Below, piece after piece: positions 12,802-20,854 of a DNA stretch of 20,854 nt (the first letter of the stretch is position 1; the number at the start of each line of letters is the position of its first letter). This DNA is from JAVWGW01 sp036651575 (GTDB taxonomy: Bacteria > Actinomycetota > Coriobacteriia > Coriobacteriales > Eggerthellaceae), in assembly GCA_036651575.1 (NCBI GenBank), contig JAVVXN010000026.1, positions 1 to 20,854 on the forward strand, in the 5' to 3' direction. Position numbers and translations under genes: made by a program. The notes beneath the pieces were generated by a model that had not been told where the DNA came from, searched no databases, and was given only the letters and a program-made list of their open reading frames with translations.

Positions 12802-14892
12802 CTAGCAGTAAAAGAGCATGTCATTATAGGTTGGCACGGGCCAATAGTCCCTTTCGGTGATTATCTCGAGCGCATCGATAGCGCCGCGCAGCAAATCCAT
12901 TGCAGGCAGCACTTCACGTGCGTAACAATTGGCCTTTTCCTGCTCGTCAGCAATCGCCTCCGCTCTGTGATGGATGGTATTCAAGTTTTCAACCTGGGTA
13001 GATGCTTCTTTTAAGTGGGTGAGCAACTTATCGAGCAACGTCTCTTGCGCATCGAGATCGGCCGAAGGACAGGCCGCCCTGATGGTGGTGATATTTCCGG
13101 CAACATCGGCAGCGTAGTTGTTGATGGAAGGCAAATAAGTACGGCGTGCCATACGCTTCATCACGCGGGCTTCGATGTTGAGCAGTTTCGTATATTTTTC
13201 CAACTTCACTTCGTAGCGGCTCCGAACTTCAGGCTCGGTGAGCACATCGAATTCGGCAAACAGATCGATGCTTTTTTGATCAACGAAGCACGGCAGCGCT
13301 TCAGCCGTACTGTGGCAATTTGCCAGACCACGACGCGCAGCTTCGATCGGCCAAGCATCGCCGTATCCATTTCCGTTGAAAATGATGCGTTGATGCGTCG
13401 TCAGCGTGTTCTTGATGTAGCTGAGTGCGGCAGCTTCGAATGCATCTCCCGACAGACCCTCCATCGCATCAGCGAATTCTTTCAAACTCTTGGCCATGGC
13501 GGTGTTTAAGATCATGTTCGCATCGGAAAGATTTACCGCCGAACCAGGCATGCGGAACTCAAACTTATTGCCGGTAAACGCAAACGGACTGGTGCGGTTG
13601 CGATCCGTGTTGTCTTTCAAGAAATTCGGAAGCACGGCAACTCCCAAATCCATCGCGACCTTTTCGGCACTGGTATAATCATGGCCGGTAATGAGCGCCT
13701 CCACGATTTCGCCCAGCTCGTCGCCGAGGAAGATGGAAATGATCGCCGGAGGTGCTTCGTGGGCCCCCAAGCGGTGATCGTTGCCGGCAGAAGCGACGCT
13801 CATACGCAACAGTTCCTGATAGTCATCAACCGCCTGAATGACACCGGTCAAAAAGACCAAGAAGCGCAGGTTGTCCATCGGGGTATCGCCCGGATCGAGC
13901 AAGTTTGTCTTGCCGAAAGAAAGAGACCAGTTATCGTGCTTTCCCGAACCGTTGATGCCTTCAAACGGCTTTTCGTGTTGCAGGCAGACCAACCCGTAAT
14001 GCGAAGCCAGAAGGCGCATCTTCTCCATCGTGATCAGATTTTCATCGATGGCGCGATTGCAGTTGGTAAACACGGGCGCCAGCTCGTGCTGAGCAGGCGC
14101 AACTTCATTATGTTTCGTTTTGGCGGCAATGCCGAGCGCCCACAGTTCATGATCGAGTTCTTTCATGAACTCATTGACGGTTGGGCGAATAGCGCCAAAG
14201 TAATGTTCTTCGAGTTCTTGACCCTTACAGGGAGAAGAGCCAAACAACGTACGACCCGTCAAGATAAGATCCTGCCGCTTTTCATAGTCTTTCTCGGAAA
14301 TGAGGAAATATTCCTGCTCGGAGCCGACGGTGGCCACCACGCGATGGCGTGACTCCCCGAAAAAAGCAAGCACTCGATTTGCCTGCTCATCAATGGCCGC
14401 CAAAGAACGCAGCAGCGGAGTTTTTTTGTCGAGCGCTTCGCCAGTATAGGAGCAGAAAGCCGTCGGGATGCACAGCACCTCATCCTTGATGAAAGCGTGA
14501 CTCGTGGGATCCCACGCGGTGTAGCCGCGAGCCTCAAAGGTAGCACGCAATCCACCGGAAGGGAAACTCGACGCATCAGGCTCGCCCTGGATCAGTTCTT
14601 TGCCAGAAAACGTCATGACCGCGCGCCCATCGCCCGTGGGATCAAGAAAGCTGTCGTGCTTTTCGGAGGTGATTCCTGTCAGCGGCTGGAACCAGTGCGT
14701 GTAATGAGTCGCACCGTGCTCGATTGCCCATTCCTTCATGGCATGCGCAACGACATTGGCCACTTCAAGATCAAGCGGTTTCCCTTCTTTGATGGTTTGA
14801 GCGAGTGATTTATACGTTGCGGAAGGCAAGCGCTCCTGCATCGTGAAATCATTGAACACCATCGATCCATAGTTTTCGGAAACCTTCGCCAT
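12802..14892 (-). CDS. glnN: Type III glutamine synthetase (GSIII, GlnN)
   Basis: Makes glutamine from glutamate, ammonium and ATP in the cytoplasm; GSIII is a large dodecameric form common in anaerobes. The 696 residues fit GSIII (about 690-730) and not GSI (about 470). Landmarks are YGSMVFNDFTMQERLP at the N-terminus, FPSGGLRATFEARGYTAWD (GSIII-specific N-terminal domain, about 110-130), the metal-binding GSEQEYF (190-196), HNEVAPAQHELAP (261-273) and NGSGKHDNWS (314-323). A long C-terminal helical part follows. The ATG at 14892 has AAGGAG nine bases before it; the 48-residue upstream extension in the same frame lacks a ribosome site and family similarity. It is transcribed toward ilvE, linking ammonium assimilation with amino acid synthesis. 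Confidence 0.95.
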   Translation of the reverse strand: MAKVSENYGSMVFNDFTMQERLPSATYKSLAQTIKEGKPLDLEVANVVAHAMKEWAIEHGATHYTHWFQPLTGITSEKHDSFLDPTGDGRAVMTFSGKELIQGEPDASSFPSGGLRATFEARGYTAWDPTSHAFIKDEVLCIPTAFCSYTGEALDKKTPLLRSLAAIDEQANRVLAFFGESRHRVVATVGSEQEYFLISEKDYEKRQDLILTGRTLFGSSPCKGQELEEHYFGAIRPTVNEFMKELDHELWALGIAAKTKHNEVAPAQHELAPVFTNCNRAIDENLITMEKMRLLASHYGLVCLQHEKPFEGINGSGKHDNWSLSFGKTNLLDPGDTPMDNLRFLVFLTGVIQAVDDYQELLRMSVASAGNDHRLGAHEAPPAIISIFLGDELGEIVEALITGHDYTSAEKVAMDLGVAVLPNFLKDNTDRNRTSPFAFTGNKFEFRMPGSAVNLSDANMILNTAMAKSLKEFADAMEGLSGDAFEAAALSYIKNTLTTHQRIIFNGNGYGDAWPIEAARRGLANCHSTAEALPCFVDQKSIDLFAEFDVLTEPEVRSRYEVKLEKYTKLLNIEARVMKRMARRTYLPSINNYAADVAGNITTIRAACPSADLDAQETLLDKLLTHLKEASTQVENLNTIHHRAEAIADEQEKANCYAREVLPAMDLLRGAIDALEIITERDYWPVPTYNDMLFYC

Positions 14893-15163
14893 ATTAAAAA
14901 TCTCCTTACCCTGTATATCAACAAGCACCATATCGCAATATGCGCCCTGTTTCATTGCACCCGCTATAACGTGAATAGTGTACCCGAGCGAAGGCCTCCC
15001 GTGATGAGGAAAACACCTGAAACGCTTGACTTGCAATATTTTTGGTTGAGAACAGGGCTCACCTCAACAAGCAGAGTTGTCACAACAAGCCTCGTTACCA
15101 AAACGAAAAGGCATTCCCCTAGTGGCAAAACAAATAATGATGAAAAATAATCCGCGCTATCAA
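14893..15163 (-). promoter_or_regulatory. Glutamine synthetase upstream region
   Basis: This 271-base spacer separates the LuxR-type gene from glutamine synthetase and must hold the latter's promoter. I see no gene. A small perfect palindrome, GTTGT-C-ACAAC at 15076-15086, and a weak hairpin GGTTGAG/CTCAACC around 15043-15066 are present. No convincing -35/-10 pair or T-rich terminator for the upstream gene could be assigned. Confidence 0.3.
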
Positions 15164-16672
15164 CTACTCCTCATCAAATCCAAAGCTGCGTTGCTGTTCT
15201 TCAATAAGAGAAAATATTTCTTGTTGTGAATGAATCCCTGTCTTTTTATAAATATTTCTAATATGCGTTTTTACCGTCTCCTTCGACAACGTTAAATCCT
15301 CGCAAATGGACGCCCGACTATACCCCTTAGCCAGGAGGGTAAATATTTCCTCCTCGCGGGCGGTCAAAGCATACTGGCGACAGGCAAGCTTGCAACCCAT
15401 ATCTAAATTATTAGGAAGCGCCTCCATGTCGCCAGGACGAACCATTCCCCAGCCAGTTTGAAGGTTTTTACGATCCGACATCAAAAGAGAACTGGCCAGC
15501 AATATGAATACCATAACGATTGACAAACTTGATGCACCAACACCTGAAAGCAATTGGAGCTCCAGCGTGACATTTCCAACAACAGCCCCACAAGCTTGCC
15601 CAAACAAGAGCGAACATGTTGTCCAGGCAAAAACCCAATTTGTAGGCAGACCCCTTTGTTTGATCAAGTAAGTACACAGAGCCCACATCAAAATGTCGAC
15701 AAAACGAAACCCTACCGAATGGACAAACCATCCTCCCCAAGAAGCGGGATCAATCAAAGCGAATAAAAGATAACCAAGGGCCATAAGCACAAACCCTCCC
15801 TGATATATCAACTGATTAAAATCCATTTTTAGCAGCAAAGCAAAAACGAGCAAGGCAGCTGCAGCAACGACGGCGCTGCAGCCACTCACCAAAATTAAAG
15901 AATCGCTGTAGCCTCCAAGAAACATAATCGCCTGAACAATGCCACACGTAAAACCCTGCAAAAACGCTGTTGCTAAAAATTTCCAAGGAACATTAATTTT
16001 TGCATTACGATCCCGCCTATAAAGATGAGTTGTCTTTTTAATTTCACTCCGCAAAAGCGCCATGCTCGCTAAAGGAATAAGAAAAACGCATACCCAAAGA
16101 ATAGCTGGTGGCAATGATGTAATAGCAACTAAAAAAATTGCGGCGCCAAACGTGCCGACAATACCATGCATAATCGTTTTACGCGGACCGAGATGACCGA
16201 GCATGCGTCCCCACTCAACGTGCAGACACGCGGTTCCCGCCCCTAAAACCAAGCCTCCCACACAGACCAAAACAGTCATCAAAACGGGCTCGGTAAGCGG
16301 AGAAAGAGCCAAACCACCGCACACTGCCACACCAACTGACATCGAAAACGGTATTGATCTTAAATACCATACGCCCTGCGGAGTGTAGTTTTTGAACTTT
16401 AAGAGGATCCCCAAGATAAAAAAAGTCAAGGCATATGCGAACAAAGGCACCACCCAAGCAGGTATAAAAATAAGAGATCCCGCGGGGAGTGCAGCGCTAA
16501 AAAATGCCGTTTGGAAAATAAGCCACACCCACGTCCAAAACAAACTAAACCCTAATGATAAGTTAGAATGCATAATGAGTTCGTTTTTGAAGTCACGTAA
16601 AATCGCATATCGCTCTCGGCCTTGCATCGCAGCAATGCGCCCACCCACACAACGTCGAGCATCATGACCCAT
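15164..16672 (-). CDS. Membrane-spanning LuxR-family transcriptional regulator
   Basis: A 502-residue protein in two parts. Residues about 38-405 hold roughly 12 hydrophobic segments, for example FWTWVWLIFQTAFFSAAL and VFILLASSLLM, in an MFS-like arrangement. Residues 436-490 form a LuxR C-terminal helix-turn-helix: LTAREEEIFTLLAKGYSRASICEDL, then SKETVKTHIRNIYKKTG. Such 12-TM LuxR proteins are expanded in Eggerthellales and usually sit next to exported reductases; a role in sensing the reductase substrate at the membrane is inferred. No N-terminal kinase receiver domain is present. The ATG at 16672 is preceded by GGGGAGG six bases away, which decides it over internal ATGs. It is divergent from a Tat flavoprotein gene. 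Confidence 0.9.
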   Translation of the reverse strand: MGHDARRCVGGRIAAMQGRERYAILRDFKNELIMHSNLSLGFSLFWTWVWLIFQTAFFSAALPAGSLIFIPAWVVPLFAYALTFFILGILLKFKNYTPQGVWYLRSIPFSMSVGVAVCGGLALSPLTEPVLMTVLVCVGGLVLGAGTACLHVEWGRMLGHLGPRKTIMHGIVGTFGAAIFLVAITSLPPAILWVCVFLIPLASMALLRSEIKKTTHLYRRDRNAKINVPWKFLATAFLQGFTCGIVQAIMFLGGYSDSLILVSGCSAVVAAAALLVFALLLKMDFNQLIYQGGFVLMALGYLLFALIDPASWGGWFVHSVGFRFVDILMWALCTYLIKQRGLPTNWVFAWTTCSLLFGQACGAVVGNVTLELQLLSGVGASSLSIVMVFILLASSLLMSDRKNLQTGWGMVRPGDMEALPNNLDMGCKLACRQYALTAREEEIFTLLAKGYSRASICEDLTLSKETVKTHIRNIYKKTGIHSQQEIFSLIEEQQRSFGFDEE

Positions 16673-16731
16673 AATTACCCTCCCCTGTCATATCAAACGC
16701 CACTTATGGTATCACGCAGAAGATAAAGAAA

Positions 16732-16765
16732 ATTATAAACATCTACCCCGGCAGGGGTAGATGTT
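16732..16765. promoter_or_regulatory. Perfect 12-bp inverted repeat abutting a TATAAT box
   Basis: AACATCTACCCC (16738-16749) and its exact complement (16754-16765) flank GGCA. On the minus strand a consensus -10 box TATAAT (16737-16732) directly adjoins the repeat, so the repeat covers the spacer and -35 region, where no consensus -35 is seen. This suggests an activator or repressor site for the LuxR gene, and perhaps for the divergent flavoprotein gene. The LuxR protein itself is the natural candidate. Confidence 0.6.
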
Positions 16766-16824
16766 CTTTCCAGGACAATTACCGTCCAAAGGTGATGGAT
16801 TACCCCCTCCACAATACGATATGG

Positions 16825-16857
16825 TTGATGCGTGGAATGAGGGATTCCACGCATCAA
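16825..16857 (+). repeat. Perfect 14-bp inverted repeat in the flavoprotein leader
   Basis: TTGATGCGTGGAAT (16825-16838) and its exact complement (16844-16857) surround GAGGG. No T tract follows. It lies 66 bases before the flavoprotein ATG, so it is either an operator or a stable hairpin in the leader RNA. It shares no obvious sequence with the repeat at 16738-16765. Confidence 0.65.
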
Positions 16858-16923
16858 TATCGCAGCAGTAAAAGAACATTTGCGCCATACAGCAAGGGAT
16901 ATTCAAAAGAAAGAAGGGGAATC

Positions 16924-18753
16924 ATGGGTAAGGAAAAAATAACTGAAGTTTCACGGCGGCAATTCTTAATTGGAGCCGGACTTGCTGGAATTGGAGCCGC
17001 AGGAGCCGGGCTTGCCGGATGCAGCCCAAGCGGATCAGCTACGCAAAAAGATTCTTCAGCCTCAAAAACAACATCCGCAGGAAGTGCTCTAACAGGCAAC
17101 CCCCTTGGAGCAAATGCGGCAGTCGAATGGTCTTTCACAAAGCCACCGGTAAATATTGCCGATTCAGAGATCAAAAGCACCGAAGACATCGACGTCTTGG
17201 TTGTTGGCTGCGGCTTTGCCGGAGCAATCGCATCAACCGCAGCAGCAGAACGAGGCGCAAAAGTACTTTGTATCGAAAAAGAATCTACTTGGTCGGGTCG
17301 CGGCGGACACATCACCGCGTATGGTTCAAAAATTGTTAAACAGTATGCCAATGAAGGCTGGTTCAAGGAAGCCGACTACGCTCATGTTGTGCGCCGCTTA
17401 ATAGAATGGGCAACAGGACGCGTCAAGGAACCGCTTATGTGGGAATTCGCCAAGAAATCAGGAGCTTGCATGGATTGGCTTGTCGATCTTGTAGCTGACT
17501 CCGGATTACACCCCACATTGTGGGCAGGCTATTATAAAGGTCCCGACTACACAGAGGAACCCATTACTCATTTCTTCTATGACGACACGACTGACTTCGT
17601 TTATCTCGATGGCGTCTCTACGGGTCTCGGTATGACCGTCTTGATTCCTGCCGTTATCAAAAAAGGTGAGAAATTTGGTGTTGAGTACCGCTACGATACC
17701 CCCTGCGCTCGATTACTTCGTGATGGTGAAGGCCCTGTAACTGGCGCAATTATTGGTAAAGAGGGTAGCTACACCAAGATCAATGCGAAATCGGTTGTTA
17801 TCGCTTCGGGAGACTACCTTGACGATGATGAAATGCGCTCTCGCTACCAACCTTTCACCTGGCACGCTGATAGCCGTCTCTATATTCCATTCGGTATTAG
17901 CACCGGCGATTTACATAAACAAGCTATGTGGATTGGTGGAGCTATGCAGGAATCCGAGCCTCACTGTGCAACCATCCATCTGGAATCTGGCGCTCAAAGT
18001 TACAACTTCTTGCACATAAACGCTGAAGGAAAGCGCTTCATGAACGAAGACGTAAACACCCAATCGAAATCTTGCGTTAAGTCATACCAGCCTGAAGGCA
18101 AAGCGTTTACAATCTACGATGCCAACTCTCTTGAAAAGTTTGCACAATCATGCAATGAAGGTTCTTCCGGAGGTATCTCCTCTGACCAGCAATATCGACG
18201 CTACGGAGTTCCCTTCGATATGGATGTAGAGCTAAAATTACGTGAAGCAAAAATCAAGCAAGGCCTTCTTTTCCAAGCCGACACGCTTGATGATTTAGCA
18301 AAACAGATTAACGTCCCGGTAGATAGCCTCAAAGCAACCATAGACCGCTACAACGAATTGGCACATAAGGGCACCGACGAAGATTTCGGGAAACGCCCAG
18401 AAATTATGTGGCCCATCGATACACCGCCATTTTTTGCCGGGCAGCTAGTCTCTACGCTACTCGCCGCCTCGGGCGGTTTACGCCAAGACACAAAGTGTCA
18501 TGTTCTTGATGAAAAAAATAAGGCAATCGAAAATCTTTACGTATGCGGTGCAGCAGGAGGAGAATATTTCTCCAATGACTATCCCACCATCTGCCCCGGC
18601 ACAAATCATGGGCGCTGCTTAACGTTTGGCCGCATAGCCGGCATCAATTCTGCAGGTGGCAATGCAGAAAAAGAAATACCCGACTTAGAGATCCCCATCA
18701 CAATGATGCCCGAAGAAAACCGGGTCAACACAGTCACACCGAGTAAAAAGTAA
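16924..18753 (+). CDS. Tat-exported, lipid-anchored FAD-dependent reductase (fumarate reductase flavoprotein-like)
   Basis: A 609-residue FAD_binding_2 protein acting outside the membrane. The N-terminus has a twin-arginine motif (SRRQFL, Arg11-Arg12), a hydrophobic stretch and a lipobox LAGC with Cys33, then a Ser/Thr-rich linker. FAD binding is shown by VLVVGCGFAG (91-100) with Glu118, and by the C-terminal GTNHGRCLTFGRIAG (559-573). In fumarate reductases a His-Thr-Met-Gly-Gly segment holds a substrate His; here the equivalent reads AASGGLRQD (514-522) without that His, so fumarate is an unlikely substrate. No heme motif is present, so electrons must come from a partner encoded elsewhere. 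The ATG at 16924 follows AAGGGG. It is divergent from the membrane LuxR regulator, its probable controller. Confidence 0.9.
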   Translation: MGKEKITEVSRRQFLIGAGLAGIGAAGAGLAGCSPSGSATQKDSSASKTTSAGSALTGNPLGANAAVEWSFTKPPVNIADSEIKSTEDIDVLVVGCGFAGAIASTAAAERGAKVLCIEKESTWSGRGGHITAYGSKIVKQYANEGWFKEADYAHVVRRLIEWATGRVKEPLMWEFAKKSGACMDWLVDLVADSGLHPTLWAGYYKGPDYTEEPITHFFYDDTTDFVYLDGVSTGLGMTVLIPAVIKKGEKFGVEYRYDTPCARLLRDGEGPVTGAIIGKEGSYTKINAKSVVIASGDYLDDDEMRSRYQPFTWHADSRLYIPFGISTGDLHKQAMWIGGAMQESEPHCATIHLESGAQSYNFLHINAEGKRFMNEDVNTQSKSCVKSYQPEGKAFTIYDANSLEKFAQSCNEGSSGGISSDQQYRRYGVPFDMDVELKLREAKIKQGLLFQADTLDDLAKQINVPVDSLKATIDRYNELAHKGTDEDFGKRPEIMWPIDTPPFFAGQLVSTLLAASGGLRQDTKCHVLDEKNKAIENLYVCGAAGGEYFSNDYPTICPGTNHGRCLTFGRIAGINSAGGNAEKEIPDLEIPITMMPEENRVNTVTPSKK

Positions 18754-18775
18754 CAATAAAGTAAGCGACCCTCCC

Positions 18776-18812
18776 AAGGCCACCTGACACCTCCCCGTCA
18801 AGTGGCCTTTGT
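18776..18812 (+). terminator. Terminator of the Tat flavoprotein gene
   Basis: AAGGCCAC (18776-18783) pairs with GTGGCCTT (18802-18809), with an inner GAC/GTC stem, then TTGTTCT. It lies 22 bases after the stop codon. Confidence 0.8.
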
Positions 18813-18846
18813 TCTATACGCCTCCTATACACTCAAAACTTTTTTA

Positions 18847-18877
18847 AAGACTCCGCCCTTTGATAGGACGGAGTCTT
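18847..18877 (-). terminator. Hairpin downstream of the minus-strand flavoprotein gene
   Basis: AAGACTCCG (18847-18855) pairs perfectly with CGGAGTCTT (18869-18877). On the minus strand it is followed by TTTAAAAAAG, a weak T tract. It is the likely terminator of the gene ending at 18911, 33 bases away. Confidence 0.6.
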
Positions 18878-18910
18878 ACAATAACCTCGAGATTACATCA
18901 ATACAAATAA

Positions 18911-20575
18911 TTACGAAACACCCAATGCGTGACGAACCGCAACCCAGCCCATAACCGAACCAGATCCTAACGTCATGCCACCATGGCAGTAGGCTCCACC
19001 GGAAACACCACTAGAGCAGTTTCCTACCGCATACAATTGCGGGATAGCTTCACCCTGCAAATTAACAACCTGAGCGTTCCCGTTGATTGTCAATCCCCCA
19101 TTTGTGCCACAGGTTCCCGGAACATACATAGCCCCGTAAAACGGCGGCGTTAAAAGAGGAGCTAATACCTGATTCGGTATATCAGTGCGCGATCCCATTA
19201 TCGTTCCACACGTCAAAATAGAAAAATTACTTTCACCACGATGATACTTGGGGTCTTTTCCATTTGAAGCCCCCTCATTAAATGACGCAACTTCAGCAGC
19301 AAGACCCGCTTTGTCGATTCCGAGTTTATCAGCAAGCTCCTCAAGTGTATCAGCCTTAACGAAGAAATCGGGCATGGGATCACCGGGTGCTTTTGTCCCC
19401 GGAAAAGGATACGCAGAAGCACAGTCCGAATCGCATATAAAAAACGCTGGAATATTAAAAAAAGTCATCGTTCGAGTATCGAAATCACTAAAAACACGAT
19501 TATAGGTATCATAGGCAGCTGACTCATCACCAATACGTTCACCGCGACGATTTACAACGATTGCTCCGGGGCGAGGACGATACATTGCCCAGTCAGTACC
19601 TTTCATGTCAAACACAATTTCATTGTTGAGAATCATTACAGCAGGATCTTTCCCCGCTGGCAAAAAGAAAGGTACACCCCAGCTTCGGTCCATATGGGAA
19701 AGATTCGCCCCAATTTTCATCCCCATTCGCTGAGCGTCACCTGTATTACCCACGCAAGAATTGGTAGCTAAAAGAGGTGAAGGTAAATACCGCGAACGCA
19801 TATCATCATTATGTTCGAATCCTCCCGTCCCCAAAATCACCGCCGTTTTGGCACGGATATTAAGCTTCCCTTTCTTGGTGGACGCCCGCACACCGACAAC
19901 AACGTCTCCTTCGACTATCAAGTCATCGGCAGCTGTCTCCATCAGAACCTCAACGCCTGCTTCTTCGACTGCTTTTTGCAATACAGCCCATACCGCCGGA
20001 CCAGTTTGTGATTTTTTTTCTCCATTTATTGAGACAACGCTGATGCAGCCACGTCCAAACGGCAAAAATCCATCAAGAGGTTCATAATAGTCCTGGAACA
20101 ATTTTTGGGGAGAAAGACCCCACTCGAAGCCGAGGGCCTCTCCGGTCCATTTCAAGAATGCATCACCGTTGCTCACATAAGATTCGACAACGGCTTCATC
20201 AGCACGACCTTGACTTGCTTGTTTGTAATAAGTTAGAACTTTTTCAAGGCTGTCTTGTACGCCTTCATTTTTTGCAGCAGTTGTCAGGGGAATACCGACT
20301 CCACCGCCAGACGTAGCACTTGTGCCACCCCACGTTGATTCCTTTTCAATAAGTAGAACCGATTCAGCACCGTACTTTTTTGCAGCCAAAGCGGCAAACG
20401 CAGCGGTGCCCGAACCAACAACAAGGATATCGGTTTCTTTATCCCATGAAACCGCTCCACTCGATGCACCGGCTTCCTTGTTGTTTTGAGAGCCAGCGCA
20501 GCCAGCGAGACCTAGGCCGAGGGCACCAGCCCCTGCTGCCGCCAAAAAACTTCTACGACTTATTTGTTCTTTCAT
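18911..20575 (-). CDS. Tat-exported, lipid-anchored FAD oxidoreductase, 3-ketosteroid-dehydrogenase-like
   Basis: A 554-residue FAD_binding_2 protein predicted to be anchored outside the membrane: twin-arginine motif ISRRSFL (5-11), hydrophobic segment, and lipobox LAGC with Cys26. FAD motifs are ILVVGSGTAAF (50-60), the acidic Glu77, and LYAVGNCSSG near the C-terminus. Three places resemble delta-1-3-ketosteroid dehydrogenases: ESAAYD with Tyr355, like the catalytic Tyr in ESLPYD; GGLTINGNAQV; and Tyr529 with Gly533 in AYCHGGMTLG, spaced as the catalytic Tyr/Gly pair. A steroid or another enone-like molecule is therefore a reasonable substrate guess, direction of reaction unknown. The family also includes unrelated reductases. 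The ATG at 20575 follows GGGGAGG seven bases upstream. It converges on the other Tat flavoprotein. Confidence 0.9.
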   Translation of the reverse strand: MKEQISRRSFLAAAGAGALGLGLAGCAGSQNNKEAGASSGAVSWDKETDILVVGSGTAAFAALAAKKYGAESVLLIEKESTWGGTSATSGGGVGIPLTTAAKNEGVQDSLEKVLTYYKQASQGRADEAVVESYVSNGDAFLKWTGEALGFEWGLSPQKLFQDYYEPLDGFLPFGRGCISVVSINGEKKSQTGPAVWAVLQKAVEEAGVEVLMETAADDLIVEGDVVVGVRASTKKGKLNIRAKTAVILGTGGFEHNDDMRSRYLPSPLLATNSCVGNTGDAQRMGMKIGANLSHMDRSWGVPFFLPAGKDPAVMILNNEIVFDMKGTDWAMYRPRPGAIVVNRRGERIGDESAAYDTYNRVFSDFDTRTMTFFNIPAFFICDSDCASAYPFPGTKAPGDPMPDFFVKADTLEELADKLGIDKAGLAAEVASFNEGASNGKDPKYHRGESNFSILTCGTIMGSRTDIPNQVLAPLLTPPFYGAMYVPGTCGTNGGLTINGNAQVVNLQGEAIPQLYAVGNCSSGVSGGAYCHGGMTLGSGSVMGWVAVRHALGVS

Positions 20576-20854
20576 GACTTAACCTCCCCTTGATATCCAT
20601 TGCTTGACCGCCGTATTATCTAAAGCCCCTTAAGCTCCAGCCCCTCAGCGGCCTCATAAATATACTATGCTGCAGGGATTACAAATCACTGTTTGAACAC
20701 TTTTTATTCACATAAAATACTTATTTATAGCTCACGCAGAAATTTGCCTTTCTGTTTTTCGGCACAGCAAGCCGACAAGCAGGCGTATAGGACAAGCAAC
20801 CCCCAACAACGCCCGTAACGTATAAGAGCTCCGCCACTCTTGCGAGGGACGGAG
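20576..20854. other. Non-coding stretch upstream of the minus-strand flavoprotein, to window end
   Basis: These 279 bases hold no recognisable gene. The part near the flavoprotein (about 20640-20730) is AT-rich and must contain its promoter, but no confident -35/-10 pair was assigned. At the edge, CTCCG (20829-20833) and CGGAG (20850-20854) form an incomplete hairpin cut by the window, possibly the terminator of a neighbouring gene. Confidence 0.4.

Noticed and set aside
13681..14352. 223-codon plus-strand open frame opposite glutamine synthetase
   Set aside because: It is antisense to the conserved GSIII core and has no credible start signal.
16924..18753. Fumarate reductase as the specific function
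   Set aside because: The substrate-binding His segment expected in fumarate reductases is replaced by AASGG, so only the FAD_binding_2 reductase class is claimed.
18847..20854. Pair of similar CTCCG...CGGAG hairpins at 18847-18877 and 20829-20854 as a mobile or dispersed repeat
   Set aside because: Similarity is limited to the five-base stem ends; the loops and flanks differ, and both are better explained as ordinary gene-end hairpins.

Overview
The window looks like chromosomal DNA from an anaerobic actinobacterium of the Coriobacteriia, most likely Eggerthellales. The main clue is the pairing of Tat-exported, lipid-anchored FAD reductases with a membrane-spanning LuxR-type regulator, which is characteristic of that group. 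Rubrerythrin and a type III glutamine synthetase fit an anaerobe. Base composition is roughly balanced, so a lower-GC member of the group (Cryptobacterium-like) is possible; the species is inferred, not shown.

Layout. (1) 1-1422, minus: an M18 aminopeptidase that runs off the left edge. (2) 1711-3226, plus: an aquaporin Z-like water channel with a strong terminator, then rubrerythrin with its own promoter and a Fur/PerR-like operator. (3) 3461-7835, plus: a cassette of a TetR-family regulator, a PYROXD2/CrtI-like FAD oxidoreductase, an unrecognised 92-residue protein and a DASS-type membrane transporter, closed by a terminator. (4) 11505-7939, minus: a tightly coupled operon of citramalate synthase (cimA), a YerC/TrpR-like regulator, a flavodoxin-fold oxidoreductase, a cysteine hydrolase of the isochorismatase family and a YfcE-like phosphodiesterase. 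Upstream on the same strand lie ilvE (11615-12538) and type III glutamine synthetase (12802-14892), giving a nitrogen and branched-chain amino acid block. (5) 15164-20575: a membrane LuxR-type regulator divergent from a Tat lipoprotein flavoprotein, with a second Tat lipoprotein flavoprotein (3-ketosteroid-dehydrogenase-like) converging on it.

How the genes fit together. CimA makes citramalate from pyruvate and acetyl-CoA for isoleucine synthesis, and IlvE performs the final transamination. GSIII supplies glutamine. The exported flavoproteins probably use organic electron acceptors outside the membrane. The TetR cassette resembles an inducible system that imports an organic anion and oxidises or isomerises it; its substrate is unknown.

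No gap between genes exceeds 300 bases. I saw no tRNA, rRNA, CRISPR array, transposase or prophage genes. The most notable unexplained structures are two perfect inverted repeats between the LuxR gene and the flavoprotein gene (16738-16765 and 16825-16857), and the uncharacterised four-gene cassette at 3461-7835.
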